From contig CAUJHS010000022.1 of the NCBI GenBank assembly GCA_963204915.1, positions 186,001-250,000 of the forward strand: DNA of 64,000 bases. The letters are read 5' to 3'. A model generated the notes under the pieces. That model saw only the letters and a list, made by a program, of their open reading frames with translations, did no database searches and was not told the origin of the DNA. Positions 1 to 12,000 of the stretch are shown here, piece after piece (position 1 is the first letter of the stretch; the number at the start of each line of letters is the position of its first letter). This DNA comes from Planctomycetota bacterium. Its GTDB lineage: Bacteria > Planctomycetota > Planctomycetia > Pirellulales > Pirellulaceae. The translations under genes and the position numbers were made by a program.

Positions 1-3000
1 CTCAATGGCGCCGACGTGGACAACCTGGACCGCGGCAGCGTCGGTTCGCTCGATCCGTACATCGGCCCGGTCGAATTGCCGGAAGGAACGTACTATTTAG
101 CGGTCAGCACGAGCATCGAACTTCCTACGGTGCTGGACCAGCTCCAACGGCGCACCGCGACCGACGTACTGACGCGCATTGAGCCGATCTCGTCCACCAA
201 GCGGATTATTGAAGATCGCCTGGACGACACCTTCAACGGCGTGCTGAACGTCGATCCGATCAATTCCACGGTGCGTGACAACAACGACGTCAACACGCAG
301 CGTTATCCGAACCATCCGGCGGAACACACGGCGATTTTGAACGACGGCAATCTTGGCTTTACGCGGTTTGACGCACAAGGCCGGCCGATCACGTTCGATT
401 CACGCGTGGGCTTCAATCTGGGCGACGTGTCGCTGTTTGTGAGCCAGGATGTTGGTACCGACACATCGCGGATGTGGATGGTCGATCCGTTTACGGGAAC
501 CACCGAAACGCGCGTCGGCAATACCTACCCGCTGGACGTCGGCGACATCGTCGTCCATCCCCACGATAGCAAGATTTATGCGTTCTTCACGGACTTGGAA
601 GCGGGCGACCCCACCGACGCCGACGCAGGCCGGTATTTCCGCATTGATCCAGGCACAGCCGCCACGCAGCTGATTGGCGACGATGGTATCGAAACTTTCC
701 AGGATACCGGCGCTGGCGGGACGGAACGAAGCCGCCCCGGCGACCCCGATGGCGATGGATACCACTTCGAAGCGATGACCTATTCGGCGGAAGGAAACGC
801 CCTGCGGTTGTTTGCCGTCGGAAGCAGAAACTTCTTTCCTGGCGATGACATTTCACCGTTCAACACGCGGGTTCGTCACGATAAGAACATTTTGTACATG
901 TTCAATCCGGACAACGGCGCCGCGATCAGCGCAGGCGGGACGCGTCCCGCTTCGCCCGACTTGCGGGCCTTGGGCGCCGGTACGCAAATCGTGGAGCGCG
1001 GGCGATTGCGCACAGCCACCACAATCAGGATCGGCAACGGAGCCAACACGCCTGCGGTACCGGGCTTGTACTCAATCAACATTCTGACGCAAGATACGCC
1101 GCCCGTAGTGCTTGACACCGTCTCGTATACCGCCACGGCGCTCGACACGACAGCGACCGTTGCCCAAGGATTGCGAAATGCGTGGATCGCGCGGCAAGCG
1201 GCGACCATGGGGGCCGGAGCCGACTCCTTTGACCCGCCCGTCCTTGTGCAAGAGATTGACACGTTCTTCGCCGGCGGCGTTGGCCCGGTCGACGCACTGG
1301 AAGTCCGTTTCCGCGATCGAGGTCAATTGCAACTAACCGTCAGCGGTCCGGGCGCGGGCGCCATCGTCAACGACGGCGGCTTTGGGCCTGGCGGCGAAGT
1401 AACTGGTATGGCGTTTATTCAAGGCACGCGCCAGCACTATGCCGTGAGCGACGAAGGCGGCTTGTACCGCGTCAACAACGTGTTTAGTTCGGCGGGCGTA
1501 CAAGGCACCAGTCCGGGTCAGGCGTCGCTCACGTTCATCGCGAACTTGTTCGATCATAATGACACGGCCACCCCGATCGACGATACGCCGCTGCCGTTCG
1601 AAGGTTTGACCGCGGGTCCGGTGAATGCGGAAGGAGGCCGCTATGCAAACCTGGTGTTCGCCATGGACATCAACGGCAACATGATCGCCATCGATCCGGA
1701 GAACCCGGTTCCCGGTACGCTGGAGAAGGTGTTCAACGACAACCAAACCATTCTCCGCACGGGCCTGAGCAACGTGCAAGGTCTGGACTTCTCGAACCTC
1801 GACTTCAATTTGTGGCATCAAACGGTCTTTGCCACGGATGATCCTTTCCGTTACTTCGACGAAGGTCACGGCGTGCCGATCACGTTCGACATGGCGACCG
1901 GTTCGTATGACGACAACAATCCCGATGCCGACAACAATCGCACGGCGCCCGTGAATGACGAGCGCGAAGGCGAAACCAGTTTCTACTTTGGCTACGCTGG
2001 CGAGACGCGTGCGGCGTTCGTATACGGTTTGAACAATATCGACCCGTTCCGCCCGCGATGGGGAACGAACTCAAATGGCGGTCTTAATGTTGGACAGACG
2101 TACGATTTCGCGGGTGGCGCCTACGGTTCACTCGAATCGGCCACGTTTAGCCTGGAAGGCTACACCGCAGCCGACAAGCCCGCGTTGTATTTCAACTACC
2201 TCATGAATGCGGAAAATGTGACCTCGCCCAGCGAGCCGATGCGCGACTCGTTCCGCGTGTTCGCCACGGACGACAGCGGCGACTGGATCCTGCTCACCAC
2301 GAGCAACTCGATTACGTACCCCGGTCTACCGCGTTTCGACGAATTGCCGGAAGAGAACCAGGACTTTGTGCCTATCGGCCCGGTTCGAGTTCAAGAAATC
2401 TTCGAAGACCCGACGCCGCCTACCGATCCCAATTACGCCCCGGATTGGCGGCAAGCGCGGGTCGATGTGTCCCCCTTGGCCGGTAAGAGCAATGTCCGCT
2501 TGCGGTTCGACTTCAGCACGGCCGGCAGCATGGACGTGGGCAACCCGCTCACGCAAGGCGATGAAATCCGCGCCATCGACGGGGCGAAGCTGCGCGACCA
2601 GATGTACATGGTCATCGAAGACTACAACTTCGAAACCGGCTTCCCTGGAGCACGCACGGCGTTTGAAGTTGACACTGGCTATACGCTGGTGGCTCCCTCG
2701 GGCGCGAAGATCCTCGACGGCGACTTCTTCACTATCGACGGCGTCCGTTACGAGTTCGACAACGAAACCAGCGGCGCCGGCAATGGCGTGACCGGCGGCA
2801 GCATCGAAATTCCTTACTCGATTTTCGATACGCCCGAGCAGGTTGCGTACAACATCCAAGTGGCGGTCGAAGTGAATTACGTGCCGGGCATGTACACGGC
2901 CGATCCGACGACGGAATCGGTTCCCGGCGCGCCGACGAACGACACCCGCGACACGGCCATTCGCACTGGGTTGATCATGGGCGGCGACACTTTCACCGCC

Positions 3001-6000
3001 ACGGGCGCCATTGGCGACAACGAAGAGCTGATTCTCGACCCCGTGACCGAGCAGCCATTGTTCCCCAACGTGACCGCCTCGCAGGATGTGGATGTTTACC
3101 GCATTCGCATTCCCGAAGGCGCGAGCATCACGATCACGACCGATACCGACGCCTACGGCAACGCGCTGGATACGTTCATCGAGTTGTACGAGGCCACGAG
3201 CAAAACGCGTGTCGCGTCGAACAATAACGCATTCGGATTGGGAACCGACTCGCGCATCGTGTATCAACCGGGCACGGCCTTAGCCGATCCGAATGTACCG
3301 CCCGAGCAACTGCCCAATGAACCGGGCTTCATCACCGAGCCGGGCTATTACTACATCGTCGTGCATGGCAACGGCAACCAGTTCGGCTTTGACCCTGACT
3401 TCCAAGGTAGCGGCAACGGTTCGTTCACCACGGGTCAATACGATTTAACCATCGACGTGCGTAACCCGGACGAGCCAGTGTTGCCTGGCGGAGCGCTCGA
3501 TTTCTATGAATCGTTCCGCAACGACATTGAAGTTCCCTATACGTTCGTCAATACGCACCTGGTCGATAACCGGGTGAATATCCCCGGCGCGCGGATTATT
3601 CCTGGTCCGGGCAGCGGGATGATTTCGACGAACCTCGTGCCCGACCCGCGTGGTTATCCGTTCAACCGGTTCATTGAAGGTTCGGCGGGCGTCACCAACC
3701 CGGCGAACGTGCGGATTCCGCTGTACGCCGGCATGACCGACGTGCAGGTGGCGGACTCGCTGGCGCAAGTGTTTGCCGATGTGTACCAAGGCGGCGACCG
3801 TCGCTTGGTGAAGCAGTTCGAAGAGATTGTCCGGTTAATCGAGCATCGCGTGGTGGATCGCCTCGGCGCGCCTCCGGGCGTAACGATCATCCAACCACAA
3901 GCGCAGTTCGGACTGGCTGGCGGTCAGGATTTGTTCTTCGACCAAAACTTCGACCCGCAGTTCGTGCTGCCCGGCGACGAGTTCGGCGAATTCACGCACC
4001 CGCTACGTAGCTGGCGCGGCCAGAACAACCACTTTGAAGGGTTGTACATCGACGACATCATTCTCGGCTTCACGGAACGAGGCGAAATGGTGTTCGATTC
4101 GACCAATACCGCCGCCACGTTTAGCAACGACCGCGACCGACGCTTCGAGCAAGTGGCGGAAGGCGCGTACCAGGTGGAGATCCGCCGGGCGACCGACTAC
4201 GCCACGTCGCTTTCGCATCCGCTGATTCGCGAACCGCTGGTGGAAGGCTTGCTCGACATCGAACGCCAGTTCGATACGAACGACCGCTTGGAGCACTCGG
4301 TCTCGTTGACGGTTCCCGCCGGCTGGAAGATCAAAGAAGGCCGCACCTTCACCCTCAGCGACGGCGTCAAGACGCTCACCTTCGAGTTCGACGACACCGA
4401 ATTGACCAACCAGGTGCCGGTTCCCAACGCCAACTTCGTGGTTGGCCCCGGCGTAAAGGCCGGCAACGTGCGCATTGCCTATCGCAACTTTGAACCCGCC
4501 GATGTGATCGCCGAGCGCGTGCGCGACGCGATTAACAGCCCGCAGGTGCAAGACGCGTTCGATATTACCGCCACGCTGTCCGACGGCACGGTGACGGGGC
4601 TCAGCTCGACCAGCGCCACGGTCAACCTGCACGGCAACGTGATCGGCAACATTCCGGACAACCGCAACGCGGTCGGTTATGATCCGTTTAACTTTGGCGA
4701 CATTCACGCCACGTTCTTCGGCGTGAATCAAACGCCGCAAACGGTGCGCACCAGCGAAGGGCTGGTGGTGACGAACAATGTGATCGAGCATGACTACTCG
4801 AGCGATAACAATCGCTTCCGGGATCAAGGCCAGATCATCATTCACTCGAACCAAATCTCGTTCTCCGAAGAGTTCGGCATCAACTTTGACGCTGGGAACC
4901 GTGGATCGGAAGCAGGCGAAAACAATCCGCACCCCGGCCCGGTGCGCAACCTGCGCGAATTGAATGATGAACGGCTCGTGCCTTCGGCGGTGATCGAGAA
5001 CAACATCGTCTTCCGCAACAATGGCGGCGGTATCCGCTTTGCCGGAGATGCGACGCAAGGCTCGCAAGAAGCTTCGGTGCCATTCGGACGGATCGTGAAC
5101 AACACCGTCTTCGGTGGGTCGATTTCGACGGGCCCACAAGGCCTAGTGAGAATTGGCCCCAACTCGTTCACCCCAGCCGCCACCACCGTCGTGTTTAGCG
5201 AGGCGGGACATCCGATTGGCGAAACCAACCCCGTTTACAATTTCACGAACGTGCCGACGTTCGGCACGATGGACGTGAGCTTCGGCGGACATTTTGTGGG
5301 TCAGAGCGCAACGAACGGCAATCCTAATACGCTGCTCGACAACACACCCACGGGTCCGCTGCAACTGGACCCAGCCGCGCCCAACGTGAGCATCGTCACG
5401 GATGCGTCCAATGCGACGTCGCCCGTGCTCAGCGGCACGCCAACGTTTAACGGTCCGATTTCGGTGTTGTTCAGCACGCCGGTCGCGGCCGTGGCCTTAG
5501 ATGGCGGTTTCTTCAACGCCGTGGGTGGAGTCAGCATCGAGGCCTATGCCGCCGACGGCACTGTACTAGGTCGTGTGACGAATACGGCCACGGGAATTGA
5601 AACCTTTGGTCTGGCCGACGCAAGCGGCGCCAACGTGATCGCGGGCATCTCGTTCTTCGTCACGGGTAACGAGCCTTTCGGCTTCGGGATCGATAACTTG
5701 CGATTCGGTTCATCGAATGAAGTGCTGCTGCCGGGCGGCGGTGCGGGCATCTTGGTCGAGAACTTCGCCAGCCCGACGGTGCTGAACAACATCGTGGCGG
5801 GCTTGGATACGGGCATCATTGTCCGGAACGGTTCGAACACCACCGTCGTGGGCGGCACGTTGTATCAAGACAACGTGGTCAACGCCACGGGTATTCCCAC
5901 GCCGGGCAACCCGCTGGGCGACAGCCCCATCGTGCTGCAGTCGGGCGATCCGCTGTTCGTGGACGCTCAAAACGACAACTACTACCTGGCGCTTGGTTCG

Positions 6001-9000
6001 CAAGCGATCGACAGCGGCATCAATTCGCTCGGCGATCGAGATGAGATGCTCCGCGTCCGGACGCCGCTGGGCATTGACCCCTCGCCGATTATCTCGCCGG
6101 AGTTCGACGCCTTTGGTCAACTGCGAGTCGATGATCCCGTGGTCAATCCGCCGGCGGGTGGAACGGGCGAAACGCCGTTCATTGACCGCGGCGCCTTGGA
6201 CCGGGCCGACTTGCTCGGCGTGAACGCCTTCCTGCTCAACCCGCGCGATAACGACGCCGAAGGCCGCGACCGCGACCCCACGGTCTCGGTGGTGCAGCGG
6301 CAAGACGGCGTGTTCACTGAATTCCTGGTGCAATTGAACGACGGCCCCAGCGCCGTTGATCCCCAGGACGGCGTGGGCGTGGACGACAACTCCGTCACCC
6401 CCGAAGCAGTCACGATCACCGAGAACGGGCGCCGCATGGTGCAAGGTGTGGACTACACCTTCGCTTATGACCGCACAAACAATGTGATTCGCCTGACTCC
6501 TGTGGCCGGCATTTTCCTGCCGGGCGGCGTGTACGTTATCACGCTGAACAACACCGACAAATTCTTCATCGACGCGCCCAATGGCGCGGAGGTACTGGAC
6601 GGTGAAGACTTCTACATGACGGACGCGGCCGGCAACCGCGTTGAATTCGAATACGAAAGCGGTTACAGCCTGTTCGTGCAACAGTCGCTCGAAATTCAGG
6701 TTCCCGTCCAGGGCGGCGGCACCGGCGGCATTTTGGACCGCGACCGGTTCACCGTCTCGGTGGGCGCTCAAACGGTCACGTTCGAGTTCGATTTGAACAG
6801 CGGCGGCTTGAGCAACCCCAACAACCGGGCGATTCCGTTCACGCCGAACGATTCGGCGGCGATCATCGCGCAAAAGATTGTGGACGCTTTGAACGCGGCG
6901 AACCTCGGTTTGGCGCCCAAGGTGTTGCCCGGCGGCAAGGTGCACGTGGGGGCGACCTCGACCACCACGCTGAACACGTCGCAAAGCCGGCTCACGCAAC
7001 GTGGTGTGGCGCGCCCGGTGATGGACGGCGACAACTTCACCATCGACTACGCGTTGCCGAACCAGCCCGCGCAAGTGATTACGTTTGAGTTCGACGCGGA
7101 CGGCTCGTTGAACAACATGGCGAACATCGCCATTCCGTTCACCATTGCCGATGCGACCGATGACCTGGCCCTGCGGATTATCGAGTACATCGAGAATAAC
7201 GGCCCCGTCTCGTTCGGGAATTACGATCTGGACCTGAGCCCGGTTTACCTGGGCGACGGCCACATCCACGTGGGCGGAACGGTCAACCACCTGGTGGACA
7301 CGGCGCAGGCCGATCCAGGCGTCACTCAGTTTGGCGCTCCCGGCGGTCGACGCGCCTTCGGCATCCAGGTGCCGTTCGGCGGCGCCGGTGTTGGCGGCAT
7401 TACGGACGGTCAAACGTTCACCATCAGCAACGGTTTGAACACCGTCACGTTTGAGTTCGACAACAATGGCGTAATCACCGGGCTCAATAACGACGTGATT
7501 CCGTTCCAGACCGGCGACTCGGCTGATGTAATCGCTGACCTGTTGGTCACGGCCATCTCGAATGCGAACCTCAACTTGCAACCCACGCGCGTGCCGCGTT
7601 CGGCAGTGAACCTGGGCGGCGCCAACAGCGCCTTTAGCCTGAACGTGCAGAACACCACGCTCCGCCAGATCGGCACGCCCGGCGTGCCGGCCGCGGTGCC
7701 GGTGGTCTTCACGCCGGATGATTCATTCACCGATTCCGACATGGCCATCGCCATTCTGAACGCGGTGAATAGCGCCCGAGCGCAAGGGTTGCTCACCAAC
7801 GTGACCGTGGTGGCTCGCGGACCGGAAGTTACGCTGGAGGGCGTGCAGGCGGTCAATCCCGGCACGAGCGGAACGGCTGCTCAATTTGTCAATGCGATAC
7901 AAGACATCGCGGGCAACGACTTGCAGCCGAACCAACCGGCTGGCGAAACGCGGTTCACCATCCTCCTGGGCGGCGCCAACCTCGACTTCGGCGACGCTCC
8001 GGACGGTTCGATCGATCCGATGGGGCAATTCCGCTATCCGACGCGGTTTGTGGACGCCGGAGCGCGGCACGTCATCACGGGTACAAACCCGTTGTTCCTG
8101 GGCTCGGGCGTTGATGCCGACGCAAACGGCCAACCCAGCGCCTCGGCTTTGGGCGACGACACCGATCACCGTATCGACCTGGGAACTTCACCGCTCACGC
8201 TGCAAACGCGGGTTCCGTTCTCGCTGACCGTGCCGCCCGGCTCGGCCTTTGGCGACGGCGAAACCTTCACGCTCACCAACGGCGCCAACACGGTCACCTT
8301 CGAGTTCGACACAAGCGGCGCTCCGGACTTGAACGACCCGACGAACACACGTGTCGCCATTACCGGCGCCGACACAGCGGCCGACGTGGCGAATAAAGTG
8401 GTCGCAGCAATTCGCAGCCGGTTTTCGCTGTTGAACTTGAGTCCCATCGTGTTCGACGGCGCCAGCATCAACTTGGGCGGAACCAATCAGCACACGCTGA
8501 CGAATAACAGCGCCATGAGCCCCGCTTTGGTCGCCCCGGCCAGCCTGACCACGCCGGGTGCGGCGGCAGCGGCCCAGTTGCCGCAAGTGCTGACGTTGAT
8601 CGTTCCCGTCCAAGGCGGCAAGACCGGCGGTATTGATGACGGCGAACGCTTCGTGCTGACCGACAGCGTTGGCTCGGTGGTGTTCGAGTTCGAAAGTAAC
8701 GGCTCCGTTGGCGCAGGTGTGCGAGCGGTCGAATTCACCGCCGCCAGCACGCCCGAGCAAATCGCCGAGGCGATCGTTCAAGCGATCGAAGACTTCCAGG
8801 CCGATCCTGCCGGCCGCGATCTGGGATTGACTCCCGTGCATTTGGGCGCCGGGCAAGTTCACCTGGGAGGTCCCGCCGGTTTGACGGTCAACACGACCAG
8901 CACCAAGGTCACGCAAATTGGCTCGGCCAGTCCGATCAACAACGGCGAGACGTTCACCCTTAGCGATGGCGTGCAGAACTTCACGTTCGAGTTCACCAAC

Positions 9001-12000
9001 GACGGCATGTTCGCCGCGAACTTCGGCATCGATTTCGACGAATCGACCACGCTTGATCAATACGCGAATGCTATCGTCGCTGCGGTGCAACTCTCGGGCT
9101 TGAACCTGGCGGCTCGCAACTTAGGCAACGGTGTGGTTGAGTTTGATATCGCGGACCCCACCGGCGACGTGAACCTCGCGGGCGCCACCAGCCTCTCGCG
9201 CACCGGCGTGGTCGGCGGCGTGGCCGATGGCGACACCTTCACGATCAACAACGGAATTAGCGTCTTCACGTTTGAATTCGATCGCAACGGCGCCACAACT
9301 TCGGGCAACCTGGCTGTGCCTTTCACCGCCAACAGCACGCCCGACAGCATCGCCAGCGCCTTGGCCACAGCCATCGGCGGAGCGATCTCCGGTTTGGCTC
9401 CCACCGTGAGCGGCGCCACGGTCAACCTTGGCGGCGACGACGAAGATGGCGTGGTGTTCCGCGGCGCGATTAACCCCTTTATCGACACACCGATCACGGT
9501 TACCGCTTCGCGAGCCGGCGTGCTAGACGCCTGGGTCGACTTCAACCGAGACGGCGACTGGAGCGATCCGGGCGAAAAGATCTTCGACCGCGTTCCGTTG
9601 CTGTTGGGTCAAAACGACTTGGCCTTCCGGGCCACGTCTGCGGCGATAGTGACTACGGCTAGCCCCACGTATGCTCGCTTCCGGGTGAGCAGCTTGGGCG
9701 GTCTCGAGCCATTCGGTCTCGCTTCGGACGGCGAAGTGGAGGACTACCGCGTCGACATCATCCCCGGCGCTCCGGCGATGGCGGTAAACGATCCTGACGC
9801 GAACGCTCAGGTTCACGACCCGGCCCAATTCCGAACCAGCGAAGACGCGATTCTGAACTCGACCGAAAGCGTCCTGGAGAACGACTTCGACACCGACAAC
9901 GATCCGATTTCGATCGTGCTCACGCCGGGTCAAATGGTTTACCAAACGACCAGCGCCAATGGCGCCCAAGTGACGGTGAATGCGGACGGCACGTTCACAT
10001 ACAACCCGCTCGGCGCTGCCGCAGTGCAAGCCCTGGACGTCAACGAAACGTTGGTGGACACCTTCACCTACACCATTACCGATGGCACGAATCTAGCCGG
10101 TTCGCCGCTCAGCGTGGGCACGGTCAGCATCACGGTGACTGGCGCCAACGACGCTCCGACCCCCGGCAACGATCCTGATCCCGTGTTGCACACCGCGTCG
10201 AACTTCGCCACGACGGAAGATGCGGCCATCGCCACGAACAACCAAGTACGGCTGTTCATCAACGATCGCGACCCCGAGAATCATCCTCTCACATTCGTGA
10301 GCTTTACGCCCACGAGCGCCATGGGCGCGGTGGTCGTCGTCAATGCGGACGGCACGTTCAGCTATAACCCGACGCAAGCGACGGCTATTCAAGCCCTGGA
10401 AGCGGGTGAGATCGTTGTTGACACCTTCACGTATACGGTGACGGACGGCAGCCTCCAGGGTACGGCCACGGTCAGCATCACCCTCACGGGCGTGAACGAC
10501 GCACCGATCGGCGTGAACGATCCCACGACGCCGGGCGACCCGAATTACACCGTGAGCGAAGACGGAATCTTGGGACCCGATCCAGCGCTGCGAAACTTGT
10601 TGGCCAATGACCGGGACGCCGAAGGCAACCTCGCCTTGATTGCCAACACGATCAACTCGAACCGCGGCGCCCGAGTGATGTTGAACGCCGACGGAACGTT
10701 CACTTACGATCCCAGCACCTCGACGGCGCTTCAAGCCATGCGGTCTGGGCAAACGTTGACCGACACGTTCGTGTACACCGCCACAGACGGCGTGGCCACC
10801 TACAATGGAACCGTCACCATTACTGTGACGGGCGCCAACGACGGGCCGCGCGCCGTGAACGACCCCTCGACGCCGAACAACCCGGCCTATACGACCACGG
10901 AGGATACGGTCATTTCGCCGAATATGAGCGTGCGGCTCACGGCGAACGACTCGGATCCCGAGGGTGACACCTTCACGCTGAGCACCTTCCAGGCGGTCAG
11001 CAACAAGGGCGCGATCGTGCAAGTGTTCGCCAACGGCACGTTTAGTTACGATCCACGTCAGGCTCCGGCGTTGCAGGCGCTCGGCCCCGGCCAGTCGACC
11101 ACGGATACGTTCACCTACACGCTGATCGACAGCAACAACGCCACCGGCACCGGCACGGTGACCATCACCGTCACCGGCACCGACGACGATCCGCAGGCGA
11201 ACCCCGATCCGGGCGTCGATCCGCCTCCGGCCGCATTCCGCACGACGGAAGACAATGTGTTGACGCTCAACGGCGGGCTGCTCCTGGCCAATGACGGCGA
11301 CCCCGAAGGCGGCGGCGGAACCCTGACGATTGTCGCCGCCGGCTTCCCGCAAACCAGCGCGAACGGCGCGACCGTTACGTATGACCCGCAAACCGGCGTC
11401 TTTACGTACGACCCGCGCACCGCAGCGATGTTGCAGGCTTTGGGCGCTGGCGACGAACTGGACGACACCTTCACCTACCGTGTGACCGATGGCGCGCGTA
11501 CGTCGGCTCCAGGTACGGTGACGATTCGCGTGAGCGGTGTGAACGATGCGCCGATTGCACAGAACGACGTGCGCACCACCGAAACGGCCATTTCGACCCG
11601 CATCCCTGTGTTGACCAATGACACGGACGCGGACAGCCCGCTCAATTTGACGAGCGTGCAAGTGGTCGACGCGCCCAACGACGGTTTCGTGACCATCAAC
11701 GGCGACGGCACCATCAGCTACCAGTCGGACACAACGTTCACCGGCGTCGACACGTTCACCTACCGCGTGGCGGACGACACGGGCGCGTTCTCAAACGTGG
11801 CCACGGTGACGATTACCGTGAATGCACGTCTGCACCCGTGGCAGAATCCTTCGAACAACCTGGACGTCAACGACGACGGGTTAGTAACGCTCCTCGACGC
11901 GTTGCTCGTGGTCAACACCTTGCGTGACTTCGGAAACCCGACGGACCTCGAGAACACGCCCAACGGTCCGGCTCCTAACCGGACGCCGTTCGTCGACCCG

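Noticed and set aside
10093-11661. Long open frame on the minus strand inside the giant gene (522 codons)
   Set aside because: It is the antisense shadow of the tandem-95 repeats: the translation is rich in Arg, Gly, Val and His with no domain, and the plus-strand frame is clearly coding. The same holds for the minus-strand frames at 2326-3267, 4003-5139, 5710-7581 and 8188-9090.
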